Positions 27,697 through 35,810 of a stretch of DNA of 64,000 bases are shown here, in pieces. The stretch covers positions 266,424 to 330,423 of the forward strand of contig NZ_CP012407.1 in the NCBI RefSeq assembly GCF_001305595.1, read 5' to 3'. The DNA comes from Azospirillum thiophilum. GTDB lineage: Bacteria; Pseudomonadota; Alphaproteobacteria; Azospirillales; Azospirillaceae. Made by a program: the position numbers and the translations under genes. A model generated the notes under the pieces. That model was not told the origin of the DNA. It saw only the letters and a program-made list of their open reading frames with translations, and did no database searches. Each line of letters opens with the position of its first letter. Position 1 is the first letter of the stretch.

Positions 27697-29064
27697 TCAG
27701 GCCTTCACGATGCGGTCGGCGAAGCCCTCCACGGCGCGCATGGCGTTGCGGGTGTCGACCACGAGCGGGCAATGGGCGGCGAGGCTCTGGTAATCGATGC
27801 CGTCATGGTCGGTCACGACCACCGCCGCGTCGAATCCCGCCAGCGTCCCGGGCTCCCAGGCGATGGAGGCGCGGCCGGCGAGCGCCGCATGTTCGCGGGT
27901 GACCGGCAGCACCGGGATGAAGGGGTCGTGGTACTCGACCGCCGCCCCGCGCTCCAGCAGCATCTCCATCAGCCGCAGGCCCGGCGATTCCCGGCTGTCG
28001 TCGACGTTCTTCTTGTAGGCCATGCCGACCAGCAGGATGCGCGCGCGGCTCAGCCCGATCCCGGACCGGCGGTCGAGCGCCAGGGCGAGGCGGTCGACCA
28101 CATGGCGCGGCATCATCGTGTTGACCTCTCCCGCCAGCTCGATGAAGCGGGTGGAGATCTGGTACTCGCGCGCCTTCCAGGTCAGGTAGAAGGGGTCGAT
28201 CGGGATGCAGTGGCCGCCCAGCCCCGGGCCGGGATAGAAGGGCATGAAGCCGAAGGGCTTGGTCTTCGCCGCCTCGATCACCTCCCAGATGTCGATGCCC
28301 ATCGGCTCGAAGACGATCTTCAACTCGTTCACCAGGGCGATGTTGACCGAGCGGAAGATGTTCTCGGTCAGCTTGGTCGCCTCGGCCGCCCGCGTGCCGG
28401 ACACCGCCACCACCTGCGGCACCACCTGTTCGTAGAGGGCCACCGCCAGCCGCCGCGCGCCCTCGTCGTCGCCGCCGACCACCTTGGGGATGGTGCTGGT
28501 GGTGAAGGTGATGTTGCCGGGATCCTCGCGCTCGGGCGAATAAGCCAGGAAGAAGTCCCGGCCGCTGGCAAGCCCGGTCTGCTCCAGGATCGGCCGCATC
28601 ACCTCGTCGGTGGTGCCGGGCCAGGTGGTCGATTCCAGCACCACGAGCTGTCCTGCCCGCAGCCGGTCGCGGATCAGGCGGGTGGACGCCTCGACGAAGC
28701 TCAGGTCCGGTTCGCGCTGCGGCGACAGCGGCGTCGGCACGCAGACGATCACGGCATCGCAGGCCGTGAAGGTGTCCGCGTCGGTCGTCGCCCGGAACCG
28801 CCCGGTCGCCACGGCCTGGGCGATCCGGTCGTTCCCGATCTGCCGGATGTAGGAGCGTCCATCGTTCAGCGCCTCCGTCTTCGCCGGGTCGATGTCGAAG
28901 CCGACCACCGTGAAGCCCGCCCCCGTCAGCGCCAGGGCCAGCGGCAGCCCGACATAGCCGAGCCCGATCACGGCGATCCGCGCGCTGCGGCTGCGATAGG
29001 CGCTTTCCAGGGCTCCGATGTCGGAAGCCTGGATATCGGGCGCGGTGTCCGGTGTGCTCATCAT
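27697..29064 (-). CDS. wbpA: Nucleotide sugar dehydrogenase, WbpA/UDP-GlcNAc dehydrogenase type
   Basis: A 455-residue enzyme of the UDP-glucose/GDP-mannose dehydrogenase superfamily. The Rossmann motif is GLGYVGLPLA, followed by CVPTPLSPQREPDLSFVEAS, VVLESTTWPGTTDEV, SPEREDPGN and the catalytic cysteine in GPGLGGHCIPIDPFY, all as in WbpA-type UDP-N-acetylglucosamine 6-dehydrogenases. It is only distantly like the ugd gene at 3998-5341. The start is ATG 29064 or 29061, with a weak Shine-Dalgarno. It stands alone, divergent from the next gene, and would feed uronic amino sugars into surface glycans. Confidence 0.85.
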   Translation of the reverse strand: MMSTPDTAPDIQASDIGALESAYRSRSARIAVIGLGYVGLPLALALTGAGFTVVGFDIDPAKTEALNDGRSYIRQIGNDRIAQAVATGRFRATTDADTFTACDAVIVCVPTPLSPQREPDLSFVEASTRLIRDRLRAGQLVVLESTTWPGTTDEVMRPILEQTGLASGRDFFLAYSPEREDPGNITFTTSTIPKVVGGDDEGARRLAVALYEQVVPQVVAVSGTRAAEATKLTENIFRSVNIALVNELKIVFEPMGIDIWEVIEAAKTKPFGFMPFYPGPGLGGHCIPIDPFYLTWKAREYQISTRFIELAGEVNTMMPRHVVDRLALALDRRSGIGLSRARILLVGMAYKKNVDDSRESPGLRLMEMLLERGAAVEYHDPFIPVLPVTREHAALAGRASIAWEPGTLAGFDAAVVVTDHDGIDYQSLAAHCPLVVDTRNAMRAVEGFADRIVKA

Positions 29065-29294
29065 GCCGTTCCGTATCGACGCTTTGAATGTGGAGGAGCT
29101 GGCTGCCCGGACGGCTGTCCCGCCTGCGGCAGCGGAATGTGTGACGGTCGCCACGGCTTTGCGCAACCCCCCGTTCCGCCCCCCCGTTCCGCATGGGGGC
29201 CGGGGGGCGGTCCTGCGGATGCTTCGGCCGGAAACCCTGGCATCGGCACCGCGAAGGGTGGCAGTTTCCCTCGAACCGACGGATGCCGCCCGCC

Positions 29295-30161
29295 ATGACG
29301 CCCCCTCCCCCTCTCCTCCTTCCCCAGCAGATCGCTCCGGTGGACGGCCGCCAGTCGGCGCTGACCGCCCGCCATCTGGGCGGCGACCCGGAGGCGCTCT
29401 ACGATTACTTCATGGCCCTGCGCGGGGAGAGCGACCGGGCGCTCGCCGGCCTGCCGCCGGCGGGCGGCAAGCCCTATCCCTATGGCCGCTGCGAGGAGAT
29501 CACCCGCGACCTCTTCGCCCGCCTGTCGCAGCGTCTGGCCCAGCCGGCCGGCCCGGTGGAACGCGCGCTGCGCGCCTTCGTCGAGGGGGGCGGCGTGCTG
29601 CAGAGCGTCTGGGGCGTCCTGCGCGAGCAATATTTCCAGAACGCGCTGCAGATCGGCGCGCTCTATGTCGACGTGTCGAACGACACGGTGGTGGTCACCA
29701 AGCCGAAGGTGGAGATCCTGCCCGTCGAGTCCTCCGGCCTGGTACCGGTGCGCGACCTCGATCATTTCCGGCAGACGGCGGAGCGCTATTGGGGGGCGAC
29801 GCTCTACGCCAACCATCTGGCCCCGACCCTGGCCCCCCTGCTGCCGATCCTGTCGGTCAGCCCCGGCCGGCTGGCGCCCGGCCTGCAATCGGCCTGCGAC
29901 TACATGATCGCGCTGATGTGCCGCGACGGCTTCCAGGACGCCCAACGCTGGCTGGAGACCGCCCCCGCCCCGCCCGCGGAACTCGCCGCCGCCTGTCTCG
30001 CCGCCATCCCCGCCGACCTGCGCCCGCTGACCGGCCAGCCCCGGCTGGAGGCGGTCGCCGCTTGCCGCCGCGCGCGGGAAGCCGCCTGCTGGGCCGACCC
30101 CGACTGGCGCACCGCCCGCGTGCTCGACTATCTGCGGCTGATGCGCGGGGCGGGAAGTTAA
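29295..30161 (+). CDS. Uncharacterised 288-residue protein
   Basis: A soluble protein, rich in Ala, Leu and Arg, with no recognised domain, no signal peptide and no membrane segment. Recognisable stretches are RHLGGDPEALYDYFMALRGE near the N-terminus and VLREQYFQNALQIGALYVDVSNDTV in the middle, which look conserved rather than random. Codon use matches the neighbours. It is divergently arranged from the wbpA-type gene across 230 bp. Function unknown. Confidence 0.7.
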   Translation: MTPPPPLLLPQQIAPVDGRQSALTARHLGGDPEALYDYFMALRGESDRALAGLPPAGGKPYPYGRCEEITRDLFARLSQRLAQPAGPVERALRAFVEGGGVLQSVWGVLREQYFQNALQIGALYVDVSNDTVVVTKPKVEILPVESSGLVPVRDLDHFRQTAERYWGATLYANHLAPTLAPLLPILSVSPGRLAPGLQSACDYMIALMCRDGFQDAQRWLETAPAPPAELAAACLAAIPADLRPLTGQPRLEAVAACRRAREAACWADPDWRTARVLDYLRLMRGAGS

Positions 30162-30537
30162 GCCGCCTTGCCCAGATGCGGCAGCGGCTTGATGGCGTCC
30201 AGCGCATCGCCGCCCTCGAGACCCGCAGCCGGACGGAGAAGCAAAAAGGAGGGGTTGAGCGGAGCAACTTGAAAAAGGCTGCCCCGGCCCCCATCTCGGA
30301 ACATGGCCGACACCGCATTCGCGGTGCGCTTCCCTGCCCCCTCCGGTTCATCGAGGGGGAGCTTTCCTCGGGGAACGCCGGTCTTTTGGGGGCATGCCCG
30401 TTCCGGGGCCTGTCCCGCTTATCGGAGCCTTGCCGGGCGGTGTCCGCCGCAATGGCTCCCGTTTCAAGATGCCACACTCACAAAGAGCCGGCCGGCCCCG
30501 TTTCCATCGGTCCGCCCATCCGGCCTGGAGGATTTTC
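30162..30537 (+). other. Gap without recognised gene
   Basis: Open frames cross this 376-bp stretch in several phases, but none has a good start or family resemblance. A purine-rich run AAAAAGGAGGGG near 30243-30254 resembles a ribosome-binding site with no obvious ATG behind it. The last bases contain the Shine-Dalgarno of the small gene that follows. Nothing else seen. Confidence 0.4.
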
Positions 30538-30762
30538 ATGACGACCCCGATCCTGTCGACCGCTTTCCATTCCACCGGCCATTTTGCCGCCCAGTCCGCG
30601 CTTGCGCCGGCCCATCTGGCCGCCACCCGCCGCTCCACCCACTCCTCTGCCGGCCAATTCGCCGCAGTTGACGGCAAAAAGTCGGATTTCCGCTCCAATC
30701 CCGAGCCGTCCGGCTTGACCCGGGGCGAACTGCGGCAGATTGTGCTCGACATCCTGGGCTGA
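30538..30762 (+). CDS. Small uncharacterised 74-residue protein upstream of infC
   Basis: ATG 30538 follows TGGAGGATTTTC, an excellent ribosome-binding site at normal spacing, which is the main support for this gene. The protein is Ser/Thr/His/Ala-rich at first (STAFHSTGHFAAQSALAPAH) and ends in a likely helix, LTRGELRQIVLDILG. No family is recognised. It ends 55 bp before the infC start on the same strand, so it may share a transcript with infC. Confidence 0.6.
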   Translation: MTTPILSTAFHSTGHFAAQSALAPAHLAATRRSTHSSAGQFAAVDGKKSDFRSNPEPSGLTRGELRQIVLDILG

Positions 30763-30817
30763 GCCTCTTGACCCGGGCTCGCTCCTTTCTACCCCTCCAC
30801 AACCACAGGAGATCACC

Positions 30818-31351
30818 ATAGCCAAGCTCTACGACGCGGACCCCGTCCGCGAAGGCCCGCGCCTCAACCGTGAAATCACCGCCCGTATGGTCCGCCTCGT
30901 CGGCGCCGACGGCGAGATGGTCGGCGTGGTGCCGCTCCGCCAAGCGCTGGAAGCCGCCGCGGATGCCGACCTCGACCTCGTCGAAGTGGCGCCCCAGGCG
31001 GATCCGCCCGTCTGCAAGATCCTCGATTACGGCAAGTTCCGCTTCGAGGAGCAGAAGAAGGCCAACGAGGCGCGGAAGAAGCAGAAGATCATCGAGCTGA
31101 AGGAAATCAAACTTCGGCCGAACATCGACGATCACGATTATGACGTGAAGATGCGCTCCGCCATTCGCTTCATCGAGGAAGGCGACAAGGTCAAGATGAC
31201 CATGCGCTTCCGCGGTCGCGAGATGGCGCACCAGGATCTCGGTCTGAACGTGCTCGTTCGCGTGCGCGACCAGCTCCAGGACATCGCCAAGGTCGAGCAG
31301 ATGCCCCGGGTCGAAGGCCGCATGATGGTCATGGTGCTGGCCCCGCGCTGA
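30818..31351 (+). CDS. infC: Translation initiation factor IF-3, AUA start
   Basis: IF-3 prevents premature joining of ribosomal subunits and proofreads start codons. The 177-residue product shows RLNREITARMVRLVGADGEM, then DLVEVAPQADPPVCKILDYG, and the C-domain EIKLRPNIDDHDYDVKM. The homologous N-terminus (I-A-K-L-Y-D) begins at ATA 30818, preceded by AGGAG at about 7 nt; there is no ATG or GTG at the right place. Rare start codons (AUU in E. coli) are the known basis of infC autoregulation, since IF-3 rejects its own mRNA start. rpmI and rplT, often next to infC, are absent here. Confidence 0.95.
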   Translation: MAKLYDADPVREGPRLNREITARMVRLVGADGEMVGVVPLRQALEAAADADLDLVEVAPQADPPVCKILDYGKFRFEEQKKANEARKKQKIIELKEIKLRPNIDDHDYDVKMRSAIRFIEEGDKVKMTMRFRGREMAHQDLGLNVLVRVRDQLQDIAKVEQMPRVEGRMMVMVLAPR

Positions 31352-31382
31352 GCCTGGGTCCGGCCCGTGCCAAAGGGACCAT

Positions 31383-31411
31383 GCGGGGCGGTGCGCCGCC
31401 CCGCCCCTTTC
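31383..31411 (+). terminator. Rho-independent-like terminator after infC
   Basis: A 9-bp perfect stem GCGGGGCGG / CCGCCCCGC (31383-31391 and 31396-31404) with loop TGCG lies 32 bp after the stop and is followed by CCCTTTCC, a weak pyrimidine tract. It suggests infC transcription ends here. Confidence 0.65.
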
Positions 31412-31583
31412 CGGCGATTGAAAATCTCCTACAGGACTTCCCGGCGCTCATTTTGGAATATTTCGTGTGATATGGCGGAATAATACTCGATTATTCGCAT
31501 TGGGTTATTGACCCTGCCGGCATCGTCCGCGGATCATCGGAGGTCTTGTCCCGTCCTCCCCCGTGTTCCGGAAAGCCGTTGTT

Positions 31584-33191
31584 ATGAAAGTCGAACACGC
31601 CAGATCCGCTTGGGAGCCCATCTCCGGCGAACGGCGGTTCCAGCTTCTGGTCGACAGTGTCGGCGATTACGCGATCTATCTGCTTGACCCGAATGGGATC
31701 GTCAGCAGCTGGAATTCCGGGGCTGCGCGCTTCAAGGGCTACAGCGCCGACGAGATCATCGGCCGACATTTCTCCAGCTTCTACACCGACGAGGACCGCG
31801 CCGCCGGTGTGCCGCAGCGTGCACTCGCCACCGCCTTGACCGAGGGCCGGTTCGAGGCGGAGGGATGGCGCGTGCGAAAGGACGGCGCCCACTTCTGGGC
31901 CGGCGTGGTAATCCGCGCCATCCGCGACGAAACCGGCACGCTGCTGGGCTTCGCCAAGGTCACCCGCGACCTTACCGAACGCCGCAAGGCCCAGCAGGCG
32001 TTGGACGAGGCGCGCGAGGCACTGGCCCAGGCGCAGAAGATGGAGGCTGTCGGCCAGTTGACCGGCGGCGTCGCCCACGACTTCAACAACCTGCTGCAGG
32101 CGATCAGCAGCAGCTTGGAGCTGATCGAGCAGCGGCTGGAGGCCGGCCGCACCGATATCGCGCCATTCGCCGCCACCGCGCGCGCCGCGGTGGATCGCGC
32201 CTCCACCCTGACCCGCCGCTTGCTGGCCTTCGCCCGGCGCCAGCCGCTGAAGCCGGAGCGCGCCGACCTGAACGCGCTGGTGGTGGGGCTGTGGGACCTG
32301 CTTGGCCGGTCGGTAGGCGAGGCGATCCGGCTGGAGCGCCGGCTGGGGGAGCCGCTGTGGCCGGTCCATGTCGACGTGAGCCAGATCGAAAGCGCCCTGC
32401 TGAACCTGGTTATCAACGCGCGCGACGCCATGCCCGAGGGCGGGACCGTGACGGTGGAAACCGCCAACGCCGGCTTCACCGAGGCCGACCTTGTCAACGA
32501 TCCTGGGGTGGAGCCCGGCGACTATGTCGCCATGTCCGTGCGCGACAGCGGGACCGGCATGCCGCCGGACGTGCTGGCCCGCGTCTTCGAACCCTTCTTC
32601 ACTACCAAGCCGATCGGCCAGGGCACCGGCCTGGGGCTGAGCCAGCTCTACGGCTTCGCCCGCCAGTCCGGCGGCTTCGTCCGCATCGACAGCGCGGTCG
32701 GCCGGGGCACGGCGGTGCATCTCTGGTTGCCGCGCGATCATGGCGCCGCTCCCCCTTCCGTTTCTGAAACCGGAACCGCCGATTTCCCCACCCCGCCGCC
32801 GGGGATTGGCCGCGGCACCGTGCTGGTGGTGGAGGACGAGGAACTGGTCCGCATGCTGCTGGTGGAGGTGCTGCAGGGCGACGGCTACACCACGTTGGAG
32901 GCCGCCGACGGTACCGAGGCGCTCGCCCGGCTGGCCGGCGCTGAAAGGGTCGATCTTCTGGTGACCGATGTCGGGCTGCCCGGCCTGAACGGCCGCCAGC
33001 TGGCGGAGATGGCGCAGGCGCGCGTCCCGGATCTGAGGGTGCTGTTCCTGACCGGCTATGCCTTCCAGGCACTGGACGGTCGGCCCGGCGAGGGTGCAGA
33101 CGGTTTGGGCCGCAACATCCGGATGCTGGTCAAGCCGGTGGCGGTCGACGCCTTCCGTGCCATGGTCGGCTCCATGCTGTCCGCGAGGTGA
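31584..33191 (+). CDS. Hybrid PAS-histidine kinase with receiver domain
   Basis: A cytoplasmic sensor of 535 residues. A PAS domain (about 20-125, ending KVTRDLTERRKAQ) and a short coiled coil lead to the phosphoacceptor helix with His165 in VAHDFNNLLQ. The ATPase domain has NLVINARDAMP, VRDSGTGMPP and GTGLGLSQLYG. A linker leads to a receiver with the acidic pair VEDEE and Asp462 in VTDVGLPGLNG. The HDFNN subtype is common in alphaproteobacteria. ATG 31584 with GGAAAG upstream is preferred over GTG 31563. A 7-bp inverted repeat GAATAAT/ATTATTC at 31478-31496 lies in the AT-rich upstream region. The ligand is unknown. Confidence 0.9.
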   Translation: MKVEHARSAWEPISGERRFQLLVDSVGDYAIYLLDPNGIVSSWNSGAARFKGYSADEIIGRHFSSFYTDEDRAAGVPQRALATALTEGRFEAEGWRVRKDGAHFWAGVVIRAIRDETGTLLGFAKVTRDLTERRKAQQALDEAREALAQAQKMEAVGQLTGGVAHDFNNLLQAISSSLELIEQRLEAGRTDIAPFAATARAAVDRASTLTRRLLAFARRQPLKPERADLNALVVGLWDLLGRSVGEAIRLERRLGEPLWPVHVDVSQIESALLNLVINARDAMPEGGTVTVETANAGFTEADLVNDPGVEPGDYVAMSVRDSGTGMPPDVLARVFEPFFTTKPIGQGTGLGLSQLYGFARQSGGFVRIDSAVGRGTAVHLWLPRDHGAAPPSVSETGTADFPTPPPGIGRGTVLVVEDEELVRMLLVEVLQGDGYTTLEAADGTEALARLAGAERVDLLVTDVGLPGLNGRQLAEMAQARVPDLRVLFLTGYAFQALDGRPGEGADGLGRNIRMLVKPVAVDAFRAMVGSMLSAR

Positions 33192-33305
33192 CGTCCGCCG
33201 CAGCATGACCCAACCTCACCCGTCCTTCTCCGCCCGATAGGGAAACCACAAAGCCGACAGCGCCCGTGCCGTAGCGGGGCTGCGCCAACCGCCGGACCTG
33301 AGACG

Positions 33306-34529
33306 ATGCCTCTGCTCGCCCGTGCGTCGACGACGCTGCTCTTCCTGACCGCCTTGGCGGTCCTGCTGGCCGCGGTCCTGCTGGTTTCGCTGCCGGCCTG
33401 GGCCAAGGGCAGCCGCAAGGCCGGCTGGACGCCGGTCGCGGCGGAGATCCTGATGGAGGCGGACAGCGGCAAGGTCCTGCAGGCGCGCAACGCCGACACC
33501 CTGACCTATCCGGCGTCGCTGACCAAGATGATGACGCTGATGCTGACCTTCGAGGCGCTCGACCGCGGCACGCTGCGGCCGGACCAGCGGCTGGTGGTGT
33601 CGCAGCATGCCGCCTCGATGCCGCCCTCGCGGCTGTGGCTGGCGCCCGGCAGCACCATCACGGTGGAGCAGGCGGTTCTGGCCCTGGTCACCCGCTCGGC
33701 CAACGACGTCGCCGTGGTGCTGGCGGAGGCGCTCGGCGGCAGCGAGCCGGCCTTCGCCAAGAGGATGACGGCGCGCGCCCGTGCGCTCGGCATGCGCCGC
33801 ACGGTGTTCCGCAATGCGTCCGGCCTGCCCGACCGGCTGCAGCGGACGACGGCGCGCGACATGGCGATCCTGTCCCGCGCGTTGATCCGCCGCCACGCCG
33901 GCCACTACGCCTATTTCCAGCGCCGCAGCTTCGACTGGCAGGGCACGACGGTCTACGGCCACAACCGTCTGATGGCGCGCTATCCCGGTATGGACGGCAT
34001 CAAGACCGGCTACATCGCCGCGTCCGGCTTCAACCTCGCCGCCTCGGCCGTACGGGACGGCCGCCGGCTGATCGCCGTGGTGATGGGCGGCCACAGCGCC
34101 GCCACCCGCGACGACCGCGTCGCCGACCTGCTGGACATCGGCTTCAAGCGCCCGACCAGCCCGGCCAGGCCGGCGCCCGCCACTCCGGATCTGGTGATCA
34201 CCAGGAAGAGTTCGTCGGTTGCCGAACGCAGCACGGCGGTGAGCGTCGCCGTGCCTTCCGCGAAGCCCTTGGCCAAACCCACGGAGGCCGTTGCCGGATC
34301 CTGGTCCATCCAGGTCGGCGCCTTCGCCAGCCGTGCCGCCGCGGCGCGCAGCGCCGGCGACACCGCGCGGCGCCTGGGGGCGCTCGGCGCCGGCGCCAGC
34401 CCCGAAACCGTCCGCTCCGGCGGCCTTTACAAGGCCCGGCTGACCGGCCTCCCCGCCGCGAACGCCGCCGCCGCCTGCGCCGCCCTGAAGGCCGCCGGCC
34501 ATGGCTGCTTCGCGGTGGAGAGGCGGTAA
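33306..34529 (+). CDS. D-alanyl-D-alanine carboxypeptidase with SPOR domain
   Basis: A penicillin-binding protein of the DacA/DacF type that trims pentapeptide side chains in the periplasm. The first 33 residues form a signal peptide. The serine-peptidase motifs are S71-L-T-K74, S131-A-N133 and K233-T-G235. Residues about 320-405 form a SPOR peptidoglycan-binding domain (SWSIQVGAFASRAAAARSA), which would target the enzyme to septal, denuded glycan. ATG 33306 starts directly at the signal peptide. It is preceded at 114 bp by the hybrid kinase. Confidence 0.92.
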   Translation: MPLLARASTTLLFLTALAVLLAAVLLVSLPAWAKGSRKAGWTPVAAEILMEADSGKVLQARNADTLTYPASLTKMMTLMLTFEALDRGTLRPDQRLVVSQHAASMPPSRLWLAPGSTITVEQAVLALVTRSANDVAVVLAEALGGSEPAFAKRMTARARALGMRRTVFRNASGLPDRLQRTTARDMAILSRALIRRHAGHYAYFQRRSFDWQGTTVYGHNRLMARYPGMDGIKTGYIAASGFNLAASAVRDGRRLIAVVMGGHSAATRDDRVADLLDIGFKRPTSPARPAPATPDLVITRKSSSVAERSTAVSVAVPSAKPLAKPTEAVAGSWSIQVGAFASRAAAARSAGDTARRLGALGAGASPETVRSGGLYKARLTGLPAANAAAACAALKAAGHGCFAVERR

Positions 34530-34612
34530 TCCATCGCGGTGCGCTGCCGGTTTGTGTGGCTTTGGAGCAGCAGCCATTCCGGGGTGGCCGATTGCAATGC
34601 CGGGTGGATGGG

Positions 34613-35153
34613 GTGCTTTGGAGAATGTCCACCTTGCGGCGGAGTTCTATCCGGACTGGACCTGCCGCATCCATCACGACGATTCGGTGCCGGTCTCCGT
34701 GCTCGGCGGTCTGGGCCGGCGCCGGGGCCGAACCGGTCGCCATGGAGCCCGACAGCGGCCCGCTGCATAGGCTGTTCTGGTGCTTCCTGGTTTCCGACGA
34801 TCCGACCGTCAGCCATTTCCTGTGCCGTGATGCCTGGATCGCGTCCGGCCTGCCCTTTCACGCGATGCGCGACCACATCATGCACACCGACCCGATGCTG
34901 GCCGGCATGTGGGTGGGCTGGCGGGCGTCCTGCCCCCGATGCTCCCCCCTCCCTGGTGCGTGCCGCTGCCCGCGCCGACGGAGGGCGCCCGCAGGACCAG
35001 CGCTTTCTCGGCAGCGTCGTCTGGCCGCTGATCGAGGGCTGCTGCCTCGTGCATGACAGCGCCCATGAGGGCCATGGCTTGCCCTTCCCCGATGTTCCGA
35101 TCGACGCCCGTTTCGCCTTCACCCATGTGGGCGCCTGCGTGAAGGTGGTTTGA
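34613..35153 (+). pseudogene. Fragmented gene of a TPR-glycosyltransferase-associated family
   Basis: Three successive frames are needed to read one homologous protein. The first gives ENVHLAAEFYPDWTCRIHHD, then AMEPDSGPLHRLFWCFLVSD with HAMRDHIMHTDPMLAGMW, then QRFLGSVVWPLIEGCCLVHD to a stop at 35153. The N-terminus is missing, and after FLCRDA about 15 residues seem deleted. I recognise the pattern (a sugar-related protein family of Rhodospirillales) but cannot name its function. Multiple lesions make it a dead gene. Confidence 0.68.
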
Positions 35154-35292
35154 AGGCGGCGTGATTTCCCCTGCAGCACCCCCTGCAGCGCCGCCGTGAT
35201 GTGCCCGATCAGCGCCGGGGGCGGGATGGGCTTGGATAGGGCCCGTCGCATACGGCGACGCTTTGTCCCGGTGCATTTCCTTCAAAGCCGGC

Positions 35293-35721
35293 TCAGTGCC
35301 GCTCATGCAGGCAGTGGGCATGATCGGCCAGCACCTCGATCACATGGCAGCTGCGCACCTCGCCCTGGGCGCAGCCCTCCACCATCCGCCGCACCTCGTC
35401 GCGCAGGGCCTCCAGCCGGGTGATCCTGGACTCGATTTCGGCCAAGTGGCTGCGGGCGAGCAGGTCGGCTTCGTGGCAGGGCCGGTCCGGATCGTCGGCC
35501 AGGGCCAGGAGCTGGCGGATCGCCTCCACATCGAAGCCCAGCTCGCGGGCATGCCGGATGAAGCGCAGGCGGCGGACCGACGCCTCGTCGTAGGTACGGC
35601 GGTTACTGCCCGTGCGCGGCGCCTCCGGCAGCAGGCCGATGCTCTCGTAGTAGCGGATGGTCGGAACTTTCACGCCGGTGCGCTTGGTGAGCGCACCGAT
35701 GGACAGGGCCGGGATGGGCAT
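35293..35721 (-). CDS. MerR-family heavy-metal-responsive regulator (CadR/ZntR-like)
   Basis: A 142-residue regulator. The N-terminal winged helix (LSIGALTKRTGVKVPTIRYY ESIGLLP, written in two parts) and the dimerisation helix are followed by a Cys/His-rich end (PCHEAD, GCAQGEVRSCHVIEVL, HAHCLHERH) expected to bind Zn, Cd or Pb. It is divergent from the zinc/cadmium ATPase gene and its operator lies between them. MerR-type proteins bind as dimers and untwist an over-long promoter when metal is bound. ATG 35721 begins the family N-terminus MPIPALSIG. Confidence 0.9.
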   Translation of the reverse strand: MPIPALSIGALTKRTGVKVPTIRYYESIGLLPEAPRTGSNRRTYDEASVRRLRFIRHARELGFDVEAIRQLLALADDPDRPCHEADLLARSHLAEIESRITRLEALRDEVRRMVEGCAQGEVRSCHVIEVLADHAHCLHERH

Positions 35722-35735
35722 GGCGGTTTTCCCTC

Positions 35736-35766
35736 TTGATCCTCCAGTCGCTAGAGAATTTAGGCT
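35736..35766 (+). promoter_or_regulatory. MerR-type promoter/operator for the metal ATPase
   Basis: TTGATC (35736-35741) and TAGGCT (35761-35766) are separated by 19 bp, the over-long spacer of MerR-controlled promoters. The spacer holds a partial dyad CTCCAG / CTAGAG around 35742-35755. It lies 45 bp upstream of the ATPase start and next to the divergent regulator. Confidence 0.75.
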
Positions 35767-35810
35767 CCGGGGACGCTGCCGACAACGCGTCACGATCGAG
35801 GAGTCTTGCC

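Noticed and set aside
30740..30817. Earlier start for infC
   Set aside because: The first 26 codons overlap the end of the small upstream gene and have no homology; the ribosome-binding site points to ATA 30818.
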